Assembly (NCBI GenBank): GCA_026874595.1
Contig: CM049307.1
Coordinates: forward strand, 48,581,678 to 48,645,677
Source of the DNA: Sipunculus nudus
Taxonomy: Eukaryota; Annelida; Sipuncula; Golfingiida; Sipunculidae
Length of the DNA stretch: 64,000 nucleotides
Direction: 5' to 3'
The position numbers and the translations under genes are program-made. Of the stretch, positions 37,345-47,593 are shown one piece after another (the first letter of the stretch is position 1; each line of letters opens with the position of its first letter). The notes below the pieces were generated by a model that saw only the letters and a program-made list of their open reading frames with translations, was not told where the DNA came from and did no database searches.

Positions 37345-37872
37345 CTAGAATACGGGCAGTCGACAAGCGACTACGTTTGTCCGCCAAACCACAGGAGCAT
37401 GGGTAAAGTAAGGCATTGAATGTTTATGACATAAAAGAGTCCAAATTTGTGGAATCAGTTTTAGCAATTAAACTCCTCATATATGTGCATTTTTTCAACA
37501 AAAACAGATCTACAGATGGATACACCTGTTTATTTGGATACACACAGATTTCAGGCTAATGCGGCAAACCACTCCTGAGGAAAGGGTCATCAATGTATTC
37601 TACGAAAATGGGCAGGTAGGTGGGGCCACCTGTATGATCTACGAGATTACTCTCCAAAATGAATGGACATGCCAAATTTCAGACAAATACATCGAACCAC
37701 TCCTGAGATATGAGCAATTTTCTCCAAAAGCAATCGTACGGATGTATGCCACGCAAAAACAATTGCAGATGGTACCATCAGTATTGAGTACGAGATGGAG
37801 GTAGGTATCAAAGATCTATGGACATGAAAAATTTCAGCCCAATACCTTGAAGCAATACAATACAATGGATAC
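37345..37872 (+). mobile_element. Palindrome-cored tandem element, copy A (short)
   Basis: The left end CTAGAATACGGGCAGTCG, with hairpin AGTCG-ACAAG-CGACT and then TTTGTCCGCC, matches copy B at 40020. The interior holds one clear core unit: GGTGGGGCCACC at 37619 and TGAGATATGAG 86 bases later (37705), plus a truncated CCACTCCTGAG at about 37570 from a preceding unit. The right end ATGGATAC at 37872 corresponds to GGCGGATAC in copy B. It is flanked by AAT-type repeats on both sides. No transposase. Confidence 0.65.
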
Positions 37873-37916
37873 AATAATGACAATGATGATGATGATAATG
37901 ATAATACAGTAGAACC

Positions 37917-38083
37917 TGTCTGAAAGAGCACCTGTCTAATCAGACCACTTGTCTATTAAGACCACCCTTCTGTTAACCGAAAACATTCATGTTGGTTATA
38001 ACGGACCTGTCTTATAAGACCATTGTAAATTTAGACCACTTTCGGCCAATTCCAAGGTTGGTTTTATTTTATAGGTTTCACTG
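37917..38083. mobile_element. Small pogo/Tigger-like MITE, 167 bp
   Basis: Left end CAGTAGAACCTGTCTGAA directly after TA; the right end, reverse-complemented, is CAGTGAAACCTATAAAAT. CAGTRRAACCT-type termini with a TA target are characteristic of pogo/Tigger (Tc1-mariner group) MITEs. Internal GACCACTT words repeat. The right TA is not intact. Confidence 0.65.
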
Positions 38084-38086
38084 GAA

Positions 38087-38112
38087 TGATAATAATAATA
38101 ATAATAATAATA

Positions 38113-38163
<51 letters not shown>
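38087..38163. repeat. (AAT)n microsatellite
   Basis: About 25 trinucleotide units with one AGT interruption; forces poly-Asn or poly-Tyr frames. Confidence 0.97.
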
Positions 38164-38164
<1 letters not shown>

Positions 38165-38729
38165 GGATTAAGAAGTTTCATTGCGATAGTAAAGTATATC
38201 TCCGCCAGGTGGCAATATATTAGTTTGACCGTTTATTAATCACTCGGTTAGTTGGCTTCTCTCTAACTTTATTCAGTAACTTTTTAGTATCAGAATCATG
38301 AACGGATTTTGAAGAAAATTTCAGGTGAGCTAGGGTAATATAATATGAAGAAACCATTGAAGTTTCGAGAAGTTCTGGATCACCATCATATGTCTTAATT
38401 CAAAGGATACTCTGCCATTGTGAAGTAAATCAATTTTTTTTTTGGTTCCCCAATCTGAGTATCGGACGTTAATGCGGTTTCATAACTTTATCAATCTTCA
38501 TTTTGTGAATATTGTCCGGTAAAAATTGTTTGGCAATGTGTAGAAATATTTTGAACATTCGCGTTACGTCATATGTGTGCATAAATATGATCCCTAGAAG
38601 AGGCTATAGTGTCAGAATTAAAGCTCAGTGAGCTGGATACTAGATTTAAAAAGCCTTAGTTCTATCTTAATTGCTGTCATCAAACATTTCGTTTTGGGGT
38701 TTGCCTCCCCCCTCCAAACAAGATTGAAT

Positions 38730-39222
38730 CACAGGCTCTTGAATCCCTGTGGGTGCAAATATTGGCTTAGACAATTTTCAATCAAACATAAAAACAGTTC
38801 CCTACACTTTTCTGGTGGCTGAACCAGTGAATATACATGTTAGTAACTTGTTCACATAAAAAAATACAGGGCCGGCATCTTCATTTGCAACTGCATTGCA
38901 TCCATTAATTTGCAGACCCGCACAGAATGATATGTAATTTTTTGATTAGGCTCTCATAATTATGCGGGATGCCAGCCTATATATATTATATATTTCTTGT
39001 TAAGATAGTCAATCACAAGATGACAAAAAATTCTGTGCCGGAGTACCAATGAATGAATACAATGCAGTTGCATTTGAAGATGCCGGCCTTGTATTTTTTT
39101 TCATGTAAATAAGTTACTTATTCATTTTTAGCGCTTAGAAAAGGGTAGGAGATTGTTTATCCAGTTGATTGAAAAATGCTTTTAAGCCAATATTTGTACC
39201 AATAGGGATTCAAGCGCCTATG
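38730..39222. mobile_element. Decayed copy of the long-TIR MITE
   Basis: Ends CACAGGCTCTTGAATCCC and GGGATTCAAGCGCCTATG match the termini of 25231-25886, as do the internal words ATATTGGCTTA, CAGTTCCCTACAC, GGGCCGGCATC and GATGCCGGCC. The 7-bp flanks ATTGAAT (38723-38729) and ACTTAAT (39223-39229) agree at five positions. The arms are strongly diverged, so this copy is much older. Confidence 0.75.
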
Positions 39223-39654
39223 ACTTAATTTACCTTATAGCTGTAACAAGAATAAATAATAATCCTCCCTCCAAACAAGACTTTATAAAAATGATGACAG
39301 AGCGATCTTTGTTATCTTCATTAGTCAAATTGTGTTGACATTAAAACATTGAAATAGGGCTGTTTTTACTTAACTCTGGTCTGGAAGCGATCGACCGGGA
39401 ACACAAACAGACTGTACCCATATTTGCCGCACGCTTGTATCACTCAAAAAGCACAACGGGGACAATCAAGTAAACATTCTGTGTTTTCTTAACCGTTTCA
39501 TACAACGCTGTATTTTGAAAAGGTAATTAATTACGGTGAAATATGTTTTATTTCCATTTTATTGCACTATGGTTCATGTATCAATGATATCACAATATTT
39601 TTCTGTAGCATTAACGATATCCGTCAGTAATTTGGCATCAAATCAGTTGAACTT

Positions 39655-39810
39655 GTACCTCTTTCACACACAAAACGTTTTCAAACCGGATATCTAGCAC
39701 TAATGCGTGTTGTGTCCATTTTACATGTGGAACAATTTAACAACATGCTTACACAACACAAGCATTTGCGCTTCTGCTGTGACCGAATTGCTGCTGCTTG
39801 AAAAATAGGC
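39655..39810. mobile_element. Fragment of the CCCCTTTCAC-type MITE
   Basis: CTCTTTCACACACAAAACG, TTTTCAAACCG, TTACATGTGGAACAATTTAACAA and CACAAGCATTTGCGCTT match the left part of 41571-42239. The right end is missing. Because it matches the SINE-interrupted copy on both sides of the SINE, it acts as an empty-site reference for that insertion. Confidence 0.65.
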
Positions 39811-39933
39811 CAAACCGGCAATGAAGGCTGCTCAGTGCGCATCCCGCTGTCGGCCAGCTGTCGAACCTAGATGCAAAAGTCTCAGAGCAGAGAGGGGAAT
39901 CATGATTTACTATTGGTAAAAAGTGTTACAGAA

Positions 39934-40019
39934 ATATAATAATAATAATAATAATAACAACAACAGTAATAATCATAATAATATGATGATATTAATAATA
40001 ATAATAATAATAATAATAA
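39934..40019. repeat. (AAT)n microsatellite, interrupted
   Basis: AAT-type run broken by AACAACAACAGT and ATGATG words, ending directly at the left end of the element at 40020. Confidence 0.95.
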
Positions 40020-41453
40020 CTAGAATACGGGTAGTCGACAAGCGACTACGTGTATCCGCCTAAATCAGAGTGGAACGGGTGAAGTGAGGCATGGATTAAG
40101 TGGCAAGGGGAAATAGAGTGAAGTGTTGCATATTAGCATGGATGTCTGCAGCCAAATTGTGTATGAAGGTTGCCCCCCCCCTACCACAAAATCCAGAAAG
40201 CCGTCCAAGTTGTATACATATGCAAAATTTAAGGCAGATAAGTCAAACCACTACATGTATATGAGTGATTTTAGCCCGTGGCAGACAATCAGATGGAAGC
40301 TGAGCAAAAATGGTTGAAAGAAGTATGTGAGAACAATACACATGCAAAACTTTGGCCCAACCGGTCAAACGGTTCCCGAGATATGAGCTTGGATGTCTGC
40401 TGCATAAACTAGAATGCAGGTGACGCCACCTGTCATAAAATCAAGAGAGCTGTCGGGGATGTTTAAACCTGCAAAATTTTAGCCAGATTTGTCAAACCAC
40501 TGCCGAGATATGAGTGATTTTATCCCATGGCAGACAAACAGACAGGAGCTGTGCAAAAATGGCTGCAGGTGGCGCCACCAGTTTTGCGTATGATAAAGAG
40601 CTATGTGAGATCGATACACATGCAAAATTTAGGCCCAATCGGTCAAACGGTTCCCGAGATATGAGCTTGGATGTCTGCAGCGTAAACGTGAATGTAGGTG
40701 GCGCCACCTGTCATAAAATCAGAAAAGCTATCCAGGATGTATACGCATGCCGAATTTCATGTGAATTAGTCAAGTCACTGCAGAGATATGAGTGATTTTA
40801 ACCCAAGGCAGACAAACAGATGGACACTGTACAAACATGGTTGCAGGTGGCGCCACCATTTTTGTGTATGTTATAAAGCTCTCCAAGGGCTACATTTGTG
40901 CAAAAAAATTTTCCTGATCGGTTAAACGGTTCCCGAGATATGAGCTTGGATGTCTGCAGCGTAAACGTGAATGTAGGTGGCGCCACCTGTCAAAAATCAG
41001 AAAAGCTATATAGGATGTATACGCATACCAAATTTCAGGTGAATTAGTCAAGTCACTGCAGAGATATGAGTGATTTTAACCCAAGGCAGACGAACAGATG
41101 GACACTGTGCAAACATGGTTGCAGGTGGCGCCACCATTTTTTGTGTATGTTATAAAGCTCTCCAAGGGCTACATTTGTGCAAAATAATTTTCCTGATCCG
41201 TCAAACGGTTCCCGAGATATGTGGGTTTATGTGTGGAAACAGACGCACAAACAGACGCAGAATGCAGAGGAAAGGTCAGAGGTCAAAACAAAATCGGGGC
41301 GCAGCAGTTCACATGTGACCCGAACATAATCCCAGGTTTCGTAAAATTCCGCCCAGCGGTTACGGAGGAGTTCTCCGGACACCTACGCGGCGGCGGCGGC
41401 GGCGGCGTGCAGCTGAAAACATAGTATCCGCAAAACTCCGTTTTGGCGGATAC
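40020..41453 (+). mobile_element. Palindrome-cored tandem element, copy B
   Basis: Left end CTAGAATACGGGTAGTCG with hairpin GTAGTCG-ACAAG-CGACTAC, then GTGTATCCGCC. The right end is a second hairpin (GTATCCGCAAAAC pairing with GTTTTGGCGGATAC, one bulge), so TATCCGCC and GGCGGATA form short inverted termini. The body is an alternating dimer array: palindromes GGTGGCGCCACC (first one imperfect) start at 40419, 40568, 40697, 40846, 40976 and 41124, spaced 149, 129, 149, 130 and 148. Each is followed 86-88 bases later by GAGATATG. A (GGC)n run lies at 41390-41406. No transposase. The hairpin-bounded, tandem-core layout suggests a non-autonomous rolling-circle or unclassified element. Confidence 0.8.
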
Positions 41454-41454
41454 A

Positions 41455-41501
<47 letters not shown>

Positions 41502-41527
41502 CATTATTATTATTATTATTATTATTA
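41454..41527. repeat. (ATT)n microsatellite at the right edge of copy B
   Basis: About 24 units. Relative to the left flank the motif is on the opposite strand (AAT left, ATT right), so the microsatellites are themselves arranged as an inverted repeat around the element. Confidence 0.97.
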
Positions 41528-41659
41528 ATCTACCTTTCATGTTGATGTATTGTATTCCATTAATACATTTACCCCTTTCACAGACAAAACTTTTTCAAAC
41601 CAATTTGGGGAAAACGTTCACATCTAGTTCCAATTCTTGAAACATTTCACATGTGGAAA

Positions 41660-41668
41660 AATGTAACA
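41660..41668. repeat. Left target duplication of the SINE
   Basis: AATGTAACA; repeated exactly at 41973-41981 on the other side of the SINE. Confidence 0.9.
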
Positions 41669-41972
41669 CTGGGGGATTGGACAGCTGAGCGGTAAAACGC
41701 CCGGCCTTTCCGCTGGTGACTCGGGTTCGATCCCAGGTGCTGCCATGACAGTGGGTTGTAGTGGCCCGTCCAAGGTCGGTAGTTCTCTCCGGGCTCTCAG
41801 GCTTCCTCTGCCTCTCTTACTACGATCTTCAACTCTATCAGCGGCTTCTGCTTTGGCCTTCAATATCTTACCGTAAAACCTAATCAATCTGTCAAACTTT
41901 GTCGTTGCTGAGGGAGCTAGTGCGGGTCGGATTTTCCGCCGACTTCACTTTCAGTCAGTCAGTCAGTCAGTC
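41669..41972 (+). mobile_element. tRNA-derived SINE with intact target duplication
   Basis: The tRNA-related head contains an A box around CAGCTGAGCGGTAAAACGC and a B box GGGTTCGATCCCAGG at the right spacing. It is followed by a central block (GTGGGTTGTAGTGG, TCCAAGGTCGG, TTCTCTCCGGGCTC) shared with the fragment at 30381, a 3' body, and a (CAGT)n tail at about 41950-41972. Perfect 9-bp duplications (AATGTAACA) flank it, so the boundaries are certain. SINEs are copied by a partner LINE; the partner is not identifiable here. Confidence 0.9.
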
Positions 41973-42239
41973 AATGTAACAACATTAACACAAGCATTTG
42001 CACTTGCGCTGTGAGCGAGTTGCAGCTTGAAAATGGGATCTGAAGCGTTCACACGCAAAGCGAAAAAAAAAAAAAAAAACGATTCGCATTCACGGTTTGA
42101 AACCACCTCCTGCACTTGGCAAAAACCGTTTGAAAACGCTTTGGATTGTCTTGTGAAAGCCCTAAAATGCTTTGTGCAAGATCTAAAATGCTTTCAAAAC
42201 AGTTTGATACCGGTTTGCATTTGCCATGTGAAAGGGGTA

Positions 42240-44462
42240 TAAAGGACATAGAAATCTAACTCACATCCTTATGTTTAAATGTCTGAATAATATTCATCGT
42301 ATATGACCGACCGGTTAACTTCTGTTCGTTATAAGTCCACCAACACGACACACAATACAAAAATTATATGTACCCTAACCTCGACTACTAAAGCAGAGGT
42401 CCTATTTTATCGAACACATTATAGATTCTAAGAGAAATTGTCTTTACAAATTGATCACGTAACAGGGCCGACGGAAGCGGTATATATATATATATTCTGT
42501 TAAATATATTCTGTTTATAAATATTCTGTTTCTAAGAAAGGTCTCAAAGGTTCACCTTCTGACACTTTTTGACATGCTGGTATGCTAGTCACTGGCATGC
42601 TGACACTTGTGTACTGGTCCCTATTACATTGTGCTGTTAGCCAGTCTGTAGAAGCATTTAGGCTAGATATATCTTCAGGTGGCTTCAGGATCCTGAGACA
42701 TTATGCAATATATCTAAGGATGCTACTGTTTATTCCAATTAGTGATATTCATGAATGCAATTTTGAACTGCCAAGATAAGATGGTTTATATGCAAAAGGT
42801 AAAACAGTGCCTCAATCCAGAAAACAATTATAATTTTTACAATTTTAATGTCCCTTGAAATTTAAAAAATGGAATCACAATTGAAGAAATGGAATCACGA
42901 AGTCTCTCAACCACTGCTGTGGGCATGCTTGTGATGACAGTATGAAAACTAGCGAAACAGTGAGAGATGCACTGGACACTACTCATCAAATAACCAAACT
43001 AATTAATTAAGGTAGTCACCAATGAGAGATGCAATGCTGCTACCAGTTTAGAACTCCATGGCATCAAACGATGATGAGAATTTTAAGAAGCAAAAAATCC
43101 GGACAACCAGTCCAACCAGGTCTAATTTTTTCTATACCAACAGTGAGTAAGGCCTTCCTTTAACTGAAACAATAACATTTTTATGAGTTTTTTTAAAGAT
43201 AAAGAGAGACTTGATTCAGGACTTTTTATTTGATACAACTGCGAACAATGACAACAACCAGTTAAATCAACAGGGCATTTCTTATTTCGAACAGTTTGTC
43301 AATATGGTAATTGTATATACGAGCAGATTGCTTTTTTCTGAGTGCACAACCATTCCCCTCCGTTATTGTTAATTTAAGTGTAACAAATATGAACGGGATG
43401 CACGGCCCCGACAAGCGCCATATGCAGTAGCCATGACAACATGACACTCAGGCATCTGAAATAAACTGACGGCCATCGTCTTCAGTTCATTCAAAAATCG
43501 ATTTTTGGGGTGACAGGCTGTCGCTATATGTACAGCAAAAGAAAATATATTTTTTATTTTTTTTGTTGAGTCTTTGCAAGAAAATGTTGTTATATGCTTC
43601 TATTTTTAACCTATATTTTTGAAATAAACGGACAATTTTAAATGCTATCAGATCAAAATGGCCTGTCCAATGTTGACAAGCTTCCGACGGGCCTGCGTAA
43701 GTGGCAAAAACCTCCGTTAAGTCTCGAAACTATTATTTCAGTTTACTTTATATTCTGCTGTATTTCCTAGTTCCCTTGTTCTCATTACGTGTCATAGTTA
43801 TATATTTTCATGTTTAATTTCATATCTTGCTGTATCATATTACCATTGTTCAACGTTCATTATTCTAAATTGTATCAATTGTATTGACGAACATCACACA
43901 TATGACACTTAATAAGTCAATTTAGTCATTATCATTCTCGATCAAGAGAGCCTGCGAAATTACGGATAACCAGTGTGAACACTGCATGCCAGTTTTTTTA
44001 ACATGTTCTTTATTCATTTTTTTTACACAACACTGAAATTAAATGAGAAAAATCAAATAACTTTTAAAACAGGGTATCACTTTGTTCAATGGCTAGGATT
44101 TCCTATCACTTTCCGAAAACCAATGTAAATTTTCGTGCATGGGCCCCTTAAATCCTTGGGGCTCCTTGACAGCGCTCACTGCCATGCCAAAGATCGTAAA
44201 TGATCCTGAGAATTAAGGGCTGCGCGTTCCACATTTTAACTCAAAGACTTGAAATGTAATGCAAGACCATTGGCTAGAATTTTACATAAAATCTCTACAT
44301 TATATAACGTGTCGCATGTTTAATTCAATGTTATTTATCTTTAACACATTTTAATTATGCTTAAAAACAAACAAACAAAAAAAAGTTATAAGATATTATA
44401 TGACTAGAACAGACCTTTGTTTACTTCATATATTTAATTTGCCTATACGCTGCACCAAACCA

Positions 44463-44465
<3 letters not shown>
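42240..44465. other. AT-rich DNA without recognised elements
   Basis: A short TA run (42480-42495) and the repeated word ATATTCTGTT near 42495-42535 are the only structures. No gene supported. Confidence 0.35.

Positions 44466-44518
<53 letters not shown>
44465..44518. repeat. (AT)n microsatellite
   Basis: About 26 uninterrupted units. Confidence 0.97.
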
Positions 44519-44519
<1 letters not shown>

Positions 44520-44950
44520 ATATATTAAATATAATATATATTAAATAAATTGACAAATAATGTCATTTCGTATAACATTGTAACAATTTGTATAACAAAC
44601 ATAATGAAAGTGTACTTAAATTGAAATCTTATCACCTCTGCTTTTAGAGAAAATAACGCGGGAAGAATGACATTTAGAAACCCTCCTACACATATCGTGA
44701 GACCGCCATTACTGACACGCAGCAGACGAGACTTAATCTTAAACTATCGACAGAAATTAACGTTATCAGCCGCGACAGAGCAGTACTCGTGTCGTGCCGT
44801 GGCCCAAGTGTATTGACGTGTCAAACCTGTGGACTATCATTTCCTGACAAAAACAGACATAACAAAGATCACGTTCTGGATATTAAACTTCACGGAATGT
44901 ACGGCGTCTGCCTAAACTAATCACCATGGGCGGTGCATTTGTGCAGCTGT

Positions 44951-45770
44951 TCCATTCTTAGTGTTCTCTCTTTTTTTTTTGTTCCATCCCTATTGTTCTA
45001 TTTCTTTTTTTTTTTTTGTGTTGTTCCATCCATTTTGTTCTCTTTATTTTTTCCATGGTGTTGTTCCATCCTTTTTGTTCTCTTTCTTTTTTTCTTTGTG
45101 TTGTTCCATCCTTTTTTTGTTCTCTTTCTTTTTTTTCTTTGTGTTGTTCCATCCTTTTCTTTTTCTTTCTTTTTTCTATGGTGTTGTTTCATCCTTTTTG
45201 TTCTCTTTCTTTTTCCCGCGGTGTTGTTCCATCCTTTTTATTCTCTTTCTTTTATCCATGGTGTTGTTCTATCCTTATTGTTCTCTTTCCTTTTTCATTG
45301 TGTTGTTCCATTTTTATTGTTCTCTTTCTTTTTCATTGTGTTGTTCCATTTTTATTGTTCTCTTTCTTTTTCATTGTGTTGTTCCATCCTTATTGTTCTC
45401 TTTCTTTTTTTCCTTGTGTTTTTTATTGTGTTGTTCCATCTTCATTGTTCCCTTTCTGTTTTCATTGTGTTGTTCTATCCTTATTTTTCCCCTTTTTTTC
45501 ATTGTCTTGTTCCATCCTTAATTTTCTCTTTGTTTTTCATTGTGTTGTTCCAACCTTATTTTTCTCTTTATTTTTTTCACCGTGTTGCTCTTTCCTTAAT
45601 TTTCTCTTTCTTTTATTTTCATTGTGTTGTTTGATCATTATTGTTTTGTTTTTCATTGTATTGTTCCATCCTTATTGTGCTATTTCTTTTTCAGTATGTT
45701 GTTCCATCTTTATTGTTATCATTTTCATCGTATTATTCCATCATAATTCTTCCTTTATTTTCATGTATTT
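44951..45770. repeat. Polypyrimidine minisatellite, unit about 40-42 bp, about 20 copies
   Basis: Head-to-tail units built around GTGTTGTTCCATCC, then TTATTGTTCTCTTTC and a T-rich spacer. The plus strand is almost pure pyrimidine except for the GTG/GTTG core; units vary by T-tract length and drift more at the right end. Because stops are rare in such sequence, three long overlapping frames (up to 264 codons, Phe/Leu/Ser/Cys-rich) run through it. I read these as artefacts of the repeat and not as membrane proteins. Confidence 0.9.
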
Positions 45771-47260
45771 TTCGAGGACCTTATACATACTTTTACTCCT
45801 TGCAAACTAATTACATTCCTAGTTGCAGTTAGAAGTAAAACAATTCGGAAGTTATGCATAGACAGGGATTATATAAGGTATATTAAAGAAAAAGACCACG
45901 AGTCTCTGAGAGGTCCCCTGGCATGCTGGACTTCAGTGTGAAGATTTAGACAGATTCATCTGCGCCAACTCCTAGTCAAACAACTGTCAAGTCCAGACAG
46001 TTAACCGTTGGAATCCAACAGGTTCTAAAGGCCTGCCAAATCACCCTTTTTTAAGAATTTTTTTAAGCAGCACTCATTTTCCTTCTTTTTTTACAGTAAA
46101 AGAGTTCCGAGTTAAAATATTCATCTCTTGCTTTTGCAGTCCAGGTACAACAAGAATGGAACACGTCAAAACCTATGTGTGTGCAAGGGCCCAGCATATA
46201 TATCTCATGTTAGCCATATTATTTTCCCAATCATTTTTTTAACAGAAGGCTTATTTTTCCAGATCACATGCTCTTTTTTTGGTGTGGGTGTGTTTGGGGG
46301 GGGGGGGGGGTGATTACCTGCACCGTGTATAAAAATAGGGTGATATATAGCTTATTCCATGTGTCATATGCTTAACCTAATTAAACTATTAATCTGAGTG
46401 GTTCATCCGGAACAAAACACTGGACACGTACGTGATACATTTGAATCGAATAACAATCCTGGTTATACTGAACATTGTTTCCCAGGATTATGTTACATCA
46501 GACAATCTCTTTAAAATATCTGGACCAACAATGTCTGAACACGACTTTCAACAATGGTGACGGCAGAGGGAGGTTTTTGTCGTGTTCCGAGCCCACGAGG
46601 ACCAGCAACGCTGGTTCCCAAACATTTCATTAACACAATGCCTTCTGTCGGGAAAACTATAACACGTGGGCAAATATAATAACCATTGTGGTCGGATTCC
46701 CCAGGGGACCATAACACACATTATACTCATATTCTAAATAATACAGGGCTCGTCACTGGGACAACCATGTAACATAAGTAAATATAGAAATGAATCTAAC
46801 TGATTGACTGGTTATCCAGCGGAAATAATTTAATTGGCATAACGTGTCTTCTGTTTATATGAAAAACATTGACATTTAGATTATTTTCTTAATGGTTGAC
46901 GGCGCTTTCATTGAATAGAAGTCTTAAATATATAATAAGTTCTTATCTATTGATATTTTCAATCTGAGAGGCTACAGGTTTTCTTGGGAATCTTGCTTGA
47001 GCCCTTGACCTTTATACTGACTGGATACTTGTAGCTCAAATAAAAAGTCCCTTACTCCATATTCATCAATGACTGGTAACATGACATGATTCACCCGTTT
47101 CTAGACAGTATGGTATACCCAGCCAAATAACGCTTACATTAAAATTCCTGCATGTTTAACTGATTTGAAATTTAAGGGCAAGGGTTTTTTTCATGTTCGT
47201 TTCTGAAATATACTTTCCCTGTCAGTTATCTTACTATAAATAACGAATTCCATCTATGAT
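45771..47260. other. AT-rich DNA; one poly-G run
   Basis: A G run of about 14 lies near 46297-46310. No gene supported. Confidence 0.35.
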
Positions 47261-47593
47261 CTATGAGACACCTGCTATTTCCCTCTTTGTACTGATCATA
47301 GAGATAAATAATGGTTTATGATGATCCATAGAATTAATGTGAACACCTATTATTCCATCACTCCATATTGAATATAACGGAGTTACACGATACGACAAAT
47401 ACTTGTTTTCCCATAAAAGTGCTATCCCACCTCTACCTCTGCTACAACTGTCTGTCGAATCTAAACTAGCATTAAATTTTGAGTAAGAATAGTGAAGAAT
47501 TTGAATAGTGTCTAAACTAGAAATATGTATTCTAAGGAATGCTAACCTTCGCCATGTGTCTGTGTTAGGGTGGGGTCTCTGTTGAGTTTGCAT
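47261..47593 (-). pseudogene. LINE endonuclease-domain relic
   Basis: A minus-strand frame of about 110 codons. Its middle reads ISSLDTIQILHYSY, then RGRGGIALLWENK, then SDGIIGVHINS. The G-R-G-G-x-A-x-L-W word followed about 20 residues later by D-x-I-I-G-x-x-I matches the central part of the apurinic-type endonuclease domain of non-LTR retrotransposons. The flanking sequence in that orientation carries stops and no reverse transcriptase was found, so this is a short dead fragment. Family unknown. Confidence 0.5.

Larger units (their letters stand above)
41571..42239. mobile_element. CCCCTTTCAC-ended MITE, interrupted by a SINE
   Basis: Ends are CCCCTTTCACAGACAAAAC and ATTTGCCATGTGAAAGGGG; TTA precedes and TATA follows, compatible with a TA target. 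The centre contains repeated AAACGCTTT/AAAATGCTTT words and a 17-base A run near 42064. The SINE at 41669-41972 is inserted in its left half. A fragment of the same family is at 39655. Confidence 0.7.

Noticed and set aside
40514-41424. Frames reading GGAT-containing peptides across the palindrome array
   Set aside because: They follow the repeat units and are broken by stops between units; better explained as repeat DNA than as protein.
41669-41760. Possible functional tRNA gene
   Set aside because: A and B boxes are good, but the sequence continues into a shared SINE body with a CAGT tail and flanking target duplications, and the cloverleaf is not intact.
42960-43140. Possible pogo-type helix-turn-helix coding remnant
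   Set aside because: A vague resemblance only; frequent stops and no DDE motifs nearby.
44933-45832. Three overlapping long frames (up to 264 codons) of hydrophobic Phe/Leu/Ser/Cys-rich protein
   Set aside because: They run through a pyrimidine-rich minisatellite in all plus frames; sequence without A and G rarely makes stops. No independent sign of a gene.
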